The notes under the pieces: model-generated | What the model was told of the DNA's origin: nothing | The model's input: only the letters and a program-made list of their open reading frames with translations | The model's database searches: none | Origin: Trema orientale | Lineage: Eukaryota > Streptophyta > Magnoliopsida > Rosales > Cannabaceae | Reading direction: 5' to 3' | Assembly (NCBI GenBank): GCA_002914845.1 | Contig: JXTC01000295.1 | Coordinates: forward strand, 190,256-254,255 | Length of the DNA: 64,000 nucleotides | Program-made: the position numbers and the translations under genes | Shown: positions 23,229 through 36,189 of the stretch, in pieces | Layout of the letters: each line of letters begins with the position of its first letter | Position numbering within the stretch: position 1 is the stretch's first letter

Positions 23229-24869
23229 TGTTGGAATAATGTCCTATAAAGCAGTTTATTATTTTGACATTATAAATAATTTATCATCAGATTATTTGTT
23301 ATCTATTTATTGTTAATAAATTCTCTGTTATGAATTTTGTCTCATTTATGTCCCATTAATATACATGTGATGTATATGTTTATCTTATGCAAACATCTAA
23401 AGTTTCTAAGATATGTAATGAGTAATAAAGAATTGTTTGTATGATGAGTTCATATGTAGGAGACATTATATTTTTTATTTCATTATGTCTAAATTAAATT
23501 ATTCACATTGTGCATATTGAAGATGGAATACTTTACTATGCTATAGAATGTAGTGTTGTCTATTTAATTAATGAAGTCTCTAATTATTGAAGTGAGTCTT
23601 CGGATAGAAACACTAGTGTGTTATAAGAAAGTTATAACAGCATCGAACAGGACCGAGTAAATTAGAATTTAAGGTTAAGTACTGTAACTTAAATTTCTAA
23701 TTTCACTAATCTAGCACTATTGTAGAAAACCTTAATCCCAGTGATTAACGAACTTACTTTCATGTATTTTGTCCTTTTTGAGTTACTAAATGACTAGTTC
23801 TGATTTCTAGTTCGAACTCCGGTATCCTGGAAGATAAGGTGTATGAAATGTGTAAAACGTTTTTCATGATGGACGCCATGTATATAATATTACTTTGAGT
23901 TTTTTCAAGTACTTGGATAATATAAACCAGGGGCCCAGTATTCACTATGTGAATTTGACTGTGTTGGTATAAGCAGATACAAACACCGTAGTCAACTATT
24001 ATCCATTAGATAAAAAATGGTAACTCAAAGGTAAATATGTACTAGATGGGTAATATGGTAATTTCACCCTGCTAGTACGGCATTCAATTGGGGGTATGTC
24101 TACGGGTATAGTATATGCTAAATGGATCAAGCTAATTAATTGTTAACAAGTTTCATAGAAAATAAATGACATTTAGTCCAAGAGTTCAATATTGGGCCTA
24201 TAGTGGTGTGCCTCCAATATTAATAGACAATGCCCAATCATAATTAAGAGTTAATTATGATAGTGGGTATATGGTCCATTGGAGCTTGAGCCTTATAGAT
24301 CCATCTGGTCCCCTGTCTAGCTCAAATTAAAGCCTAATAGTTATTTGATGATCAGTTGAGCTCAATAAGCCCATTAGGGTTTATTAATCTCTCTATATAG
24401 TTAAGAGAAAAGTTCTCTGACTAGATAATTAAGTGTTACACGTGAAATACCTCTTTAATAGAGTGTGTCACACACATAACAGAGAAAAAGAGAGAGCAGA
24501 AATCGGCCAACACTGGGGTTCACCATCCTTGGTGTTTTTCTGCCATCTCAGAGATATTGGTTCGAGAAGATTATCTTCTTGTTCATCTACAGATCTCTTT
24601 GTTTAGAATCAAGAAGGTGACCATCCACTGGATCAATCAAATGGCTTTCGAGAATAGACAGGAAGATGAGAAGATTGTGAAGCAAATCCGAGTATTGTTC
24701 CTGTCTAGATCAAGAATTAATTTATCTTAGATCACGATGTGAAAGGTTTTGTAAATAAAAATATTTTAAACGAACAATTCCGCTGCGTTTCTAGAAAATT
24801 TATTATGGTGTTCTTGAAAATGATTTTACGAAAATATTTTTCGCAAATTTATTCTAGTAAACACCAGCA
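23229..24869 (+). repeat. solo copia LTR nested in the MULE protease gene
   Basis: The block begins TGTTGGAATAATG and ends ACACCAGCA, about 1641 bp, homologous throughout to the LTR at 2835-4489. There is no internal sequence on either side, so this is a solo LTR. The five bases before (GCATC) and after (ATGGG) do not match. It interrupts coding sequence of the protease gene (residues DAKIEKEKLASFEVF on one side, a CPFSL segment on the other). Confidence 0.88.
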
Positions 24870-25159
24870 ATGGGTCTACAGAGAAAGGGGCAAATCCTCT
24901 GCTTCCTGGGGGCCTGAATGGCTGACTTGGACTTTATTAGCACACTCTTCTACAGAGTCTTCTTCTTTTCAGCAGAGGTGAACTTGTCAACTGGCTTTAT
25001 AACCCGTTTGGGTCGTTCAGTTATAACTGTTTTCTCCACCTGAGCTTTTTCACCTCACTCCTCCTGGGTCACAAAGTCATCATCACCAGCGTCCTTGTTT
25101 TCCATTCCCTACTGCAATTTACACATATAAGACAAATATAACAGATTGAATTACTTGAA

Positions 25160-25260
25160 AATATAAAGGTCAAGTATCACCAAGGTCATGAAGAAGTTGA
25201 CCGGGGTCAAGTGACACTTGACCCATATTTAAGTGATCCTTGATCTAAACATGTGTATAA
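25160..25260 (-). repeat. GTCAAG-type repeats in a protease-gene intron
   Basis: A short group (AAGGTCAAGTATCACC, GGGGTCAAGTGACACTTGACC) lies between two protease-gene exons, on the right side of the solo LTR. Confidence 0.65.
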
Positions 25261-25650
25261 TATCTCTTTATGATCTCCAAGACCAACAACAGCCTGGATG
25301 CCCTTTTCAATGATGCCGGCTTCCAATTCATAGCCTATTTTTTCTTTGAATTGCGTAGAAAATATGGGGTTACCATCTTTTCTCATGTCTTCCATGCTCT
25401 GGTTTTCAAATTCGTGGAACATAGAGCTTGTATAATGGGTATCGACATCCATGGAAAATAATATCTCAGCCGCTATTACTTTTTCTCTGCCGTTGTCTTC
25501 TTCCCTTTTTTTTTGTTTATCTTTCTCCTTATTCTACTCCTCCTTCTGTTTACCATTTTTCTCTTTTCCTCCCAGCTTACCATTATTATCATCATCCTTA
25601 GTATTATCATTTTTCTTCAGTACTCCAGCTTCCCCTCCCGCTTGACTATT

Positions 25651-26696
25651 TGTTGGGAATATGCCCTAGAAAGCAGTTTTTTTGTTTGGCATTTTAAACA
25701 ATATTTATTGGATTTAAGTGTTATCTATTTGTTATTAATAAATTCCATATTATGTCCCAATTATATACATGTGATGTTTATGTTTTCTATTATGCAAATG
25801 TCTAAAAATTTTGATGACTAATAATGAGTAATAAAGAATTATTCGTATGAAGTGTTCACATGTGGGAGACTAAATTCTTTATTTCATTATGTCTAAATTA
25901 AAAGTTCACATTATGCAAATAAAGATGGAATACTTTATTTTGCTATAGAATGCAGTGTTATCTATTTCAATGGGATTGATGAAGTCTCTAATCATCGAAG
26001 TGTCTGACTTTAGATAGAAATACTAGTGTGTTATAAGAAAGTTATAAGTGTATTGAACTGGACCAAGTGAAAATAGATTTTGAAGTCAAGTACCGTAACA
26101 CAATATTCTATCTTTCACTAATCTAGCACTATTGCAAGATTACCTTAATCCTAGTGATTGTCGGACTTGCTTTCATGAGTTTTATCTTTTTAACTTACTA
26201 AAGGACCAGTTCCGATTATATGGTTCAAACTCCAGTATCTTAGAAGATAAGATTTATGAATTGACGAGAACGCCCTTCATGATTTGGACAATATGCATAT
26301 AAGGTCACTTTGAGTTTTTCAAAGACTTGGATAAGAAAAAATCAGGCGCCAGGTATTCACTTTGTGAATTTGACTGTATTTGTATTGGCAGTTACAAACA
26401 CCGTAGTCAATCATTATCTCTTAGATAAAAAATAACAACTCAAAGTTAAATATGTACTAGAGAGGTAATACGGTAATTTCATCTCACTAGTACGGCATTG
26501 CATCGGGGGTATATTTGCAGGTATAGTATATGCTAAATGGATCAAGTTAATTAAAGTGTTAATTAGCTTCACAGAAAATATATAACATTTAGTCTAAGAG
26601 TACAATGTTGGACCTATAGTGGAGTGCTCTAATATTAACGGACAAGGCTCAATTATAATTAAGAGTTTATTATGATTTTGGGTAGTTGGTCCATTG
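25651..26696 (+). repeat. 5' LTR of the old copia element, 3' end missing
   Basis: It aligns with 32496 onward until GGTAGTTGGTCCATTG at about 26696 and then diverges abruptly. The last 600 or so bases of the LTR and the primer-binding site are absent or displaced. Confidence 0.8.
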
Positions 26697-27190
26697 ATGA
26701 TTGTTAGATTCAATGAGTTTGAATAGTTTAGCAATTAGATGTTGCTATATTTATGATCATGTGTTTTTTTTTTTTTTAATTATGATTCTAGCATGTTCTT
26801 GATTTTTTATGAGTCTGTGTTTTATGTTCTTGATAAAACTATATGTAGAGAGTTGTTGGATCTCTAATTGTGTTATAGTTTTCGAGAAAAACTGTTTAAC
26901 AATTAAGTTACGGATTTTTCCGGGGTCGAAAAAGCTACGAGGCAGCACATGGCTAAGAGTTAAGTGCGTCGCCCGTGTGTATCACGGCGGGGAAACCCGC
27001 TCGCTAGCCGTACGGGTTCTGCAGCGGCACAGGAGCAACCCCGCACGCTGGCCGTATGGGTGGCACCCCATGCGCTAGCCGCATGGGTGTTGCCCCGCCT
27101 CTGTGGCCACGCGGGCTTCATCCCGTTCATGTGGTCGCTTCGTCCTACTCAGGTGATCATGCAGGTGTCGTCTTGCATGGTGGTCGCATG
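26697..27190. other. unassigned junction sequence with GC-rich short repeats
   Basis: The stretch begins TGTTAGATTC a few bases after the LTR break, which could be the start of another LTR. After about 26960 it becomes GC-rich with recurring CGCTAGCCG and GCATGGGTG-like motifs. No protein is recognisable. Confidence 0.4.
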
Positions 27191-27194
27191 GACG

Positions 27195-27554
27195 TTTTGC
27201 GAGTACATAGACGCATAGGATTTGTCCCATGCGTGGCCATGAAGGTGCCGCATAGATGTTTTGCAAGTACGTGGATGCATAGGATTTGTCCCATGCGTGG
27301 CCATGCAGGTGCCGTCTTGCATGTCGGCCGTATAGATGTTTCGCGAGTATGTGGACGCATGGGATTTGTCCCATGAGTGACTATGTAGGTGCCGTCGTGT
27401 ATGTCGGCTGTATAGACATTTTGCGAGTACGTGGACGCATGAGATTTATCCCACGCATGGCCATGCACGTGCAGTCTTGCATGGTGTCCACATGAGCGCT
27501 TCACGAGCACGTGGACGCATGGAATTTGTCCCATGTGTGGCCGTGTGGTGCCCT
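27195..27554 (+). repeat. 80-bp GC-rich tandem repeat with an internal hairpin
   Basis: Units start at 27195, 27259, 27339, 27419 and 27499, giving spacings of 64, 80, 80 and 80 bp; the first unit has a 16-bp deletion and the last is cut short. Each begins TTTTGCGAGTACGTGG-like and contains an inverted repeat of the form GCATGGGA-TTTG-TCCCATGC. Open frames run through the array on both strands only because the unit lacks stops, and no protein is implied. Confidence 0.9.
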
Positions 27555-27619
27555 GAGGCCGTCGTCTTCCCGGTGGATCCCATCCCATCCCGTTCCGGCA
27601 TTTCGATCGGCATCCCAAT

Positions 27620-29300
27620 GCCATTGACGTCAGATTACCTATTTCAGATAATTTCCTATTTTAAATTTCCATATTTGAATTTCAAATTAGAGATAATTTA
27701 ATAAATTTGAATTAGTCACCTTATCTAATTTTTAAAATTAAAATTTTGGTAACTAATCTGATAGGATAAGATTCTATTAGAAAATCCTATATTCTCTAAT
27801 TTTTAAATTTAAATATTTCAATTTAAATTAAGGATGAGATCCTTATTTTATGGAAAGATTTAAATTAAGGATAAGATCCTCAATTTAAATAAATTCAAAT
27901 CAAGGATAAGATCACTTGATTTAAGGAAATTTAACCGACTATTTAAATGTGATCAGCATCACATATTTAAATAAATTTGATTTTAAATTTAAATACGGAT
28001 AAGATCCCACTATTTAAGAAAATCAAATCCTGTCAGTTATCATTATCAGATAATGATTATTTAAATTAAATATAAGGTAATTAATTTAAATAAATAGGAG
28101 ATTATTAATTAGATATTATGAGATAATATTTAAACTTTTTAAATTCAAATTTTGGTTAGATATTTCCTAAACTATTTATGAGATAATTAGTTATTAATTT
28201 GAATTTAAATTTAGATTTAAATTCAAATTTAGATATATTCTTGGAGATTTAAATAGTTAAATCTTCTATTATTCAAATTTGAAACTTATGAAAATTTCAA
28301 ATTAAAATTAAATAGAATATCTTATCTACTTAAATATATTTGAGTTTTGAATTTAAAGTTAGTAGTTTACTTTAATAAGATTTAAATAGATAATTAAAAA
28401 TTATCAGATAATTTTAGATTTGGCTAAATATTGAACTTTCTATTCATTTTTAATGTGATTAAAAATAATGATTAGATATTATGAGATAAATCTAAATTTA
28501 AATTTATGTGATCGGATAATATTACTATATTAATTATTTAATAATTAATTTATGATTTAAAATTCAAATGTTGATTTTAAATCAAGAGATAATCTAGAAG
28601 ATTTAATAAGATTAAATTTTCAAAAGATTATCCATATCAGTTATCTAATAATTAATTTAAAGATTTGAAATTCAAATGTTGAATTTAAATCTGGAAATAA
28701 TCTAACAGATTAATGTGATTAAATCTTTTAGATAATCAATATTAATTATGTGATAATTAATTTGAGATTTAAAATTTAAAAGTTAAATTCAAATCAACAA
28801 ATATTTATAGAGATTTAATTTGATTAAATCATCTGCATATCTAATTTAAATTTTGTGAAGATTTTAATTAGTAAATATCTACATTATCCAATTTAAATTT
28901 AAATAAAAAATTTACATTTTATTTTAATGAGATTAAAATAAAGATTTGAAAATTATGAGATAATTTCAAATTTTGAAAATCCAATCAATGAGAGATATTT
29001 TAATTATGAGATAATTAAATTTATAATTTAAAATTTAAATTCAAAAGTTGAATTCAAATTTTGAAATATTCAAGGAGATTTAATTTTGATTAAATCTTTT
29101 AATTAAATAAATTAGATTTTGTGAAAATCTTAATTATTTAAACTTGAATATTATCTCTCACAGTTATTATTTAATAATTTCTTTTGTGAAAAGATTGTTC
29201 AATTATTAAATAATAATAAATACTAGAATGATTGATAATCATTAACTTTCCTCTTTTATTAAATTATGTTAATACTTGATTATTATATGAATAATGTTGC
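27620..29300. repeat. very AT-rich block of recurring AATTTAAATTCAAAT-like words
   Basis: The sequence changes sharply from GC-rich to almost pure A/T. Words such as GAGATAATT, ATTTAAATT and GGATAAGATC recur without strict periodicity. There is no coding potential. It is probably internal or LTR sequence of another degraded retroelement. Confidence 0.6.
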
Positions 29301-30789
29301 ATGCATATTCTATATAGAGTATTTAATTACATGATCTTGGTAACATGTCCTATAGGATAGTAGAGCTACTCACATGTAAAATATGAACATGCTTACATAG
29401 CTGATTTTAGGTTACTAAGTAAGTTAGATAACTGGGTAAAATAACTAAATCCCTAATTATAAAATATTGAGTGGGAGAAGTATGAGATACCTACGGTCTC
29501 CATTGTTGGTTCATTACGTACTAGGATGAGCCTCGCCTTAGAATCTTGCTGAGATCCCGTAGGAGGATTTTCGTCCGAGTAATGCTGGAAATAAATTTCT
29601 AGGATAAGGTATTATATGGATTGTATGAGGCCGATCAGCCGTAGAAGACGATCTTATATAGAAAGCTTAAAAACTGAAACAACGATTACACATTCAACTC
29701 GAAATACTGATATTCTCTCGTAGGAGTTCTTATCAGTTGAGTAGAGGACTAAATTAAATGGTAGTTAGAAATATGATATATGAGATATTTGTCTTATTTT
29801 CTAAATGAAATTAGTTCAGTTTGGCTTGTTAATTGCATGACTTCTCGTAAGAGCCTTGTAATTAATAGAAAGTTGAATTACCATAAATATTAGTGATAGT
29901 CCTAGAGATACTTCACCAACATATTGTAGATTTTATTTTACATTATGTTAATTATTTAAAATATTTGTTACATGATGTTTGCTATTATGTGGATTATTTA
30001 TTTTACGTTCAAGTAGATATGTCCTTAATTCCTTTACCCATTGTACTCATACACACATAGCTAGTATGATTAGACTATGTTGTCTGGATTAATATAACCT
30101 AGAGTTAGTGCTTATGGCTGATATATTATTGAGTTTTCACTCTTATATATCCATCCACATTCACTGGTGAGACTAGTGAAGAAAAATAAAGTATATATGT
30201 AGTGGGAGAATTCCTAGATAATTTATAGATACATGCTGACATATGATGTCCAATATGTTACTGCATGAAATTCAAAGAATTCAAACAACTATAATATTAT
30301 ACTAAATCTCAATGAGATACCTAATGAATATCTTCACCAAGCTAAAGTAGTTAAAGGTGAATTTTTTAATCCCTAGGTAAAAGGAAAATATTTTCTATAT
30401 ATATTGAAAGAAAATTGTTAGGGATAGCTATACAATACTTGATTGGAAGGTAATAATAGTTTATTATTCATTAACTTATTTTAGTGGATGACTTAATGAA
30501 TCTTGGATAGGATTCAAGAATCATTAACTATGTTTGCATATCTGTTACAAAGGGTTTTAGGAAACTAAGGGGTTTAGTGAAGACAAGTTCACTAAGAGTA
30601 AGGACTACAATAGCTATAGTGTCTATATATAAAATGAGAAATATTTAAATTCATGTTTGATAAATTTATGAATTAGGACATAAAAACTATCAAGCAATTA
30701 AGAGAAATTTGATTTTTGTTTCATATTTGATGAAACGATATTATTTTGTTTGTCTTATTTTCTTTCTCATTGTATGATAATAATAATGA
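29301..30789. other. non-coding retroelement-like sequence, unassigned
   Basis: There are mixed-composition stretches including TGGGAGAAGTATGAGATACC and several lines of AT-rich sequence leading into recognisable copia pol. I cannot define element ends. No gene is seen. Confidence 0.4.
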
Positions 30790-32480
30790 TGAGATTAAAT
30801 ATGATAAATCTAATCATAAGAAAGTGAATAAGTACTAAGAATAAAACATATTTGTACTTCAGTTATATTAACCTAAATATGATCCAAAGATTGGTTAAGT
30901 ATAGGCATCTAAATTTGTTAGAAGCCATACATTCACCAATCTGCGAATCATATCTGGAAGGTAAAATAACTAAAAGGTCATTTATTAGAAAAGATAGTAC
31001 GTATTGTTGTCTACGGGTCCTTGAGCAATCAAGCCCAATGAGATTGTGAATATATCATTATGAATGATTATTCAAAATTTTAATATGTTTTCCTAATGTT
31101 AATGCTAATTGAATTCTTTTGAAAAGTTCAAAGAATTGAAAGCGGAAACCAAAAAGCAATTAGGAAAAGCATAAAGACACATCGATTGGATTGAAGCGTT
31201 GAATACTTCTATAGAGAATTCTTAGAAATATCTCGCAGACAATGAAAACTTTTGGTTATGATTAAGTTGATGTTCAATTATTCATTATTACAACCCCAAA
31301 GTAAGTTATTTCTTGAGGAAATAACTAATGATGTAATCAGCCTACCTATGAAAGATAGAATAGAGTAAGCACTTAGGAATGATAAATTACTTGAAAAACA
31401 ACATATATCGAACTCTCATTGTAGTGGGAGAATTGTGAGACAATCTGGTAGATATTTGAGAATAGGAGAGTTCTATAACCTAGAATCTGATTACTTTATC
31501 TACAAAGAGATAATAGATGATGTTGGTATAGATCTCTGGTAAAAGGCAACAGAATCCACATTAGAGTCTACGTACTCTAACAAAATCTGGGATCTTATAG
31601 ATCTACTTAGAGGGGTAAAACTTTTTAAGTATAAATTAGTCTATAAGAGAAAAAGAGGAATAGATTGGAAAGTAAAGACTTTCAAAGCAAGTTAGTTGCA
31701 AGAGGATTATATATAGAAAGAATGTCTATTCTGTTGTTATGGTCAAATCTATTAATATATTCTTCTCCATAGTCATATCTCTTGATTATGAGATATAGTA
31801 GATGGATATCAAGATAGCTTTCCTGAATAGTAATTTTGACAATTATATCTAAAAGGTACAGCCAGAGACATTCATTGAAAAAAGCCAAGAAAGCAAAGTT
31901 TGTGAAACTTTAGAGATCTAATTTATAGACTTAAGTATTTATCTAGAATTTATTGATTTGATCGATAAATAGACGAATCTTGTATCTATAAAAGATTCAA
32001 GGTAGGAAAGTGATTTTTCTGGTTCATATACATTGATGATATACATTGATGATGTACTAATCATTGGGAATGATATAGGATGACAATTATCAACAATAAT
32101 TTAGTTAGCACAATAGCATGATATTTATTATACTATTGGAGTAGTACGTTGTTACTAATCCAATCTAGAACCTGAACATAGAGTTATAGTCAAGTATATC
32201 CTTAAGTCTCTTCAGAGAAATAGGAACTATATGCTTGTCTATTTTGGAGAAAGTTCTGACTTATGTAAGATATATTAATTCAAATGCTCGATCTGAAAAT
32301 ATATACTCCAGAGGATCAACATTTTGTTATGTGTTAACCCTTGTAGGGATACGTTATAGTGAGTAAGATAGCCTTAGCTGAAGAACCTTGCTAATCCGTT
32401 TATTAAATCTTTAGCAATCAAAGTAATTGAGGATCACCTCGAAGGAATGGGACTATGTAATATATTACATCTGCTTTAAA
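30790..32480 (+). pseudogene. copia pol remnant, heavily decayed
   Basis: It is collinear with the polyprotein at 66-2818: SYINLNMIQRLV and ICESYLEGKITKRSF near 30860-30990, a segment matching RIVRQSGRYLRIGEF near 31430-31470, LVYKRKRGIDWKV near 31640-31670, a YIDD-like RT box near 32030-32060 (here duplicated) and a C-terminal tail before the LTR. Large pieces of integrase, RT and RNase H are missing and frames change repeatedly. Confidence 0.85.
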
Positions 32481-32495
32481 GAGCAAGTGGGAAAT

Positions 32496-34177
32496 TGTTG
32501 GGAATATGCCATAGAAAATAGTTTTTTTGTTTGGCATTTCAAACAATGTTTATTGGATTTAAGTGTTATCTATTTGTTGTTAATAAATTCCATATTATGT
32601 CCCAATTATATACATGTGACGTTTATGTTTTCTATTATGTAAACGTCTAAAAGTTTCGATGACTAATAATGAGTAATAAAGAATTATTCGTGTGAAGTGT
32701 TCACATGTGGGAGACTAAATTCTTGTTTTCATTATGTCTAAATTAAAAGTTTACATTCTGTAAATAGAGATGGAATACTTTATTTTGCCATCAAATATAT
32801 GGCAAATGTAGTGTTGTCTATTTCAACGGGATGGATGAAGTCTCCAATCATCGAAATCTCCAATCATCGAAGTGTCTGACTTCAGATAGAAACACTAGTG
32901 CGTTATAAGAAAGTTATAAGTGTATTGAACTGGACTAAGTGAAAATAGAATTTGAGGTTAAGTGTCATAACTCAATATTCTATCTTTCACTAATCTAGCA
33001 CTATTGCAAGATTACTTTAATCCTAGTGATTGTCAGGCTTGCTTTCATGAGTTTTATCTTTTTGACTTACTAAAGGACTAGTTCCGATTATATGGTTCGA
33101 ACTCTGGTATCTTAGAAGATAAGATTTGTGAATTGACGAGAATGCTCTTCATGATTTCGACACCATGCATATAATGTCACTTTGAATTTTTTCAAGGACT
33201 TGGATAATAAAAAACCAGGCACCAGGTATTCACTTTGTGAATTTGACTGTATTTGTATGGGCAGTTACAAACACCATAATCAATTATTATACATTAGATG
33301 AAAAATAGTAACTCAAAGGTAAATATGTACCAGAGAAGTAATACGGTAATTTCACCTCACTAGTATGGCATTGCATCGGGGGTATATCTACATGTATAGT
33401 ATATACTAAATGGATCAAGTTAATTAAAGTGTTAATTAGCTTCATAGAAAATATATGATATTTAGTCTAAGAGTGCAATATTGGGCCTATAGTGGAGTAC
33501 CCTAATATTAATGGACAAGGCCCAATCATAATTAAGAGTTAATTATAATTGCAGGTAGTTGGTCTATTGGAGCTTAGACGATTTAGATCCATAAAGCCCC
33601 CCGTCTAGCTCATACATAGCCTAACATTAATTAAATGGTCAATTGAGCCCAATAAGCCAATTAGGGTTTACATCTCTCTAATACTTAAGAGAAAAGTTCT
33701 TCTAAGCCTATGCATAAATATTCTACATGCCATCCATAGCACAGTAACAGTGCTTGGCGTGAAACAAAGAGAAAAAGAGAGAGTGAGAGAGCCGAGCTAC
33801 TATGGGAGAAATCCTGTGTTCGTTCATGGCCGCCGAGGGAGAGATACCTATGGTCGTAGACGTGCAGTTAAAGGAGAAGGAAGAGCGTCTTCTAGATCGT
33901 CCGCTCATCTCTCGTTGGGAATTAAGAAGGTACCCACACACCGGATCATTCAATGGACTCCAGAAAGTAGACGGGAAGGCTCAATGGTGTGAAGCACTTC
34001 CAGGTTTTATCTAACAAAGATCCATGAATTGATTTACGTTAGATTAACAATCCTACGTTTTTTGTTTTGTAAAGTTTCAAGAAAAATTTTAAAATACCTA
34101 TTCTACTGCATTCTTGATTTGTTTATAAAACTGCGGAAATAATTTTTCGGGAAAATCATTTTTCGGAATTTTCAGCA
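32496..34177 (+). repeat. 3' LTR of the old copia element
   Basis: It begins TGTTGGGAATATG and ends TTCAGCA, about 1682 bp. It is a diverged subfamily relative to 2835-4489 and 23229-24869 (TGTTGGAATAATG), with the same order of blocks, including GAGAAAAGTTCT and an AGAGAGAG tract late in the LTR. Confidence 0.88.
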
Positions 34178-35099
34178 CCATCGTCATCGTCGTCATCGCC
34201 GTCATCACCCTCTTCTCCTCCCTTTTCGTCCTGCTTCTCTTCTTCTTTCTCTTCCTCTTTCCCTTCTTTGTTTTCTTCCTCTTTCTCTTCTTGTTTCTCT
34301 TCCTTATTCTTCTCTTCTCTTTGCTCAGCCTCTCTATCTTCATCCACTGCCTCTACTTGTATATTCTCCTCCTCTACCTCTACCTGTTCAAATAAATAAT
34401 TAGCTGAACTATATACACTTAACCACATGTACTTTTTGATTTAGGGGTTAAGAAGTAATTGACGTTAGATCAACTCCATTATGACCTGGGCCAAGAACTT
34501 CTTGCCTCGAAGATAAGAACTCCTTGTCCAATGTTAACAAATAACCTTTTTTTTTATAATATAAAAACTTTTACCTCTTTCTCCCCTTCGTTTGTATGCT
34601 ACAAACCGGCCTCATGTGGGTCATCGGGTCGTGGGATATTTTCAGGTCGAGATTTTAACTCGTAGACATTAACATTGTTCATATTTGCTTCAATGCCCCG
34701 TACCATATCCATTAAGCTGCACATCATCTGGAGTAAATCAAACTATTGAGCACATACGCCATGAAGCTCTTCTTTAACCTGATCCATCTCTCCTTTGACA
34801 TCTTCAAAGTGCTTTAATAGGCTTCACAGAAACTGCATTCCATTACTACAGCACCAAGTTTCACCTTCTGGCATTTAGAAGGATGAATATTCTTGACTTC
34901 AATCACTTCATAGTCCTCGTCTTGGGGAGCTTCGGTTTCCTTCTGAAGAACTAGCTTCCTCTTCAATGAAGCCTTCTCAATAGCAATCTAGCCTCTAGTA
35001 TGCATTTCACTCAATTCCTCCTCACTTGGTTCAATTTTAGTAATTATACACTAAAATAAATTCCAATGTTCACATCAGTAACAAGTAATAAAAACCTGA

Positions 35100-35400
35100 G
35101 TCAAGAACTTATTGACCTAGGTGAACAACACCTTGACCTACTGTCAATAAGTTCTTTATATGTGATCAAGATCTTCCTGACCCAAGTGTTAGGAAGTTCT
35201 TAATCATAAGGCTAAGAAGTTCTTGATCACATGGCTAAAAAATTCTCGACCCAGGTCAGAAACTTATTGACAATGCGGCCAAGAAATTCTTAACCCAAGT
35301 CAGGAAGTTATTGACCACTTTGCCAAAGAGCTCTACATATGTCAAGGCCAAGAAGTTTTTGACTCAAGCAAAGACGTTATTGACCAAAAGGGCAAGAACT
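35100..35400 (-). repeat. GTCAAG-type repeats in a protease-gene intron
   Basis: Units such as GAGTCAAGAACTTATTGACC and GGCCAAGAAGTTTTTGACTC fill the interval between the donor near 35466 and the next exon downstream in the gene. Confidence 0.8.
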
Positions 35401-36189
35401 TCTTGATCAATACTCAACTATTAATAGTAAAAGTAAAAATATTGAATTACAAAAATGATTCTTACATTAGGATTGAGGAAAACTTCCTCCTGAATTTCCT
35501 CACGTGTAAGCTTATTCTCCTTAGTTGTACTCTAATTCAAAATCCTGGGGCATTTCTCCTCCTCATCCTGTATAGCGTGCTTCATAGCAAAATCCGGAAA
35601 ATACTCATATGCCTAGATCTGAAGTACCAAATAGAGAAGCATAAGCTTCATAGCATCTTCATCATTTTCAGCTTGTATACTACTATACACAACATCTAAT
35701 GTTTCTCTCTTCACCACCTTATGTGAGCTAAAGTACTTGTCCCGTATGTTATCAACAAGATTCACTATATGAACATTAGTGTCTCCATGAATCTTCAGTC
35801 CACTTATTACAGCTAAATGTACCTTCGTAAAGGGCACCACGATTCCTCATACATCTATGTTAATGACTTCATCGTCACTACTCGAGTCTTCATAGTACAT
35901 CTGCTGCATTATCATGTTGTAAAAAATCTGTCCAAATAATGTGATATTCTTTACATCCAAAAAATGACCCAAACATGTTTTACTAAACAAAACTTTCTGC
36001 TCGTCGGTTAGCTTTACTTTTATAACCGCCATTGTCTCATGTACTATTTTGTGGATATTCACCTTCCCGTTTGTAATCTCCCTCTCTGGGACATATCGTT
36101 TAAATGGCTGCAAAAAAAAAAAAAAAAAAAAAAAAAAACACACAAATTTATTACCAATAGGAAAGAAAGTAATTAAAATGTAACTGGCT

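Larger units (their letters stand above)
25651..34177 (+). mobile_element. old decayed Ty1/copia element nested in the MULE
   Basis: A 5' LTR starts TGTTGGGAATATG at 25651. A heavily mutated pol follows (30790-32480), then a polypurine-like AGCAAGTGGGAAAT and a complete 3' LTR (32496-34177). The flanking pentamers are CTATT and CCATC, which agree at 3 of 5 bases with two C/T changes; this is weak support for a target duplication. From about 26697 to 30700 the expected LTR end and gag are replaced by unrelated GC-rich and AT-rich sequence. Host protease-gene sequence resumes on each side. Confidence 0.8.

Noticed and set aside
27056-27624. Overlapping open frames of 70-155 codons on both strands
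   Set aside because: They follow the 80-bp tandem repeat, which happens to lack stop codons; their translations simply repeat the unit.
34098-34343. Lys/Arg-rich minus-strand frame
   Set aside because: It is a shifted frame of the acidic Glu/Lys linker of the protease pseudogene next to the copia LTR.
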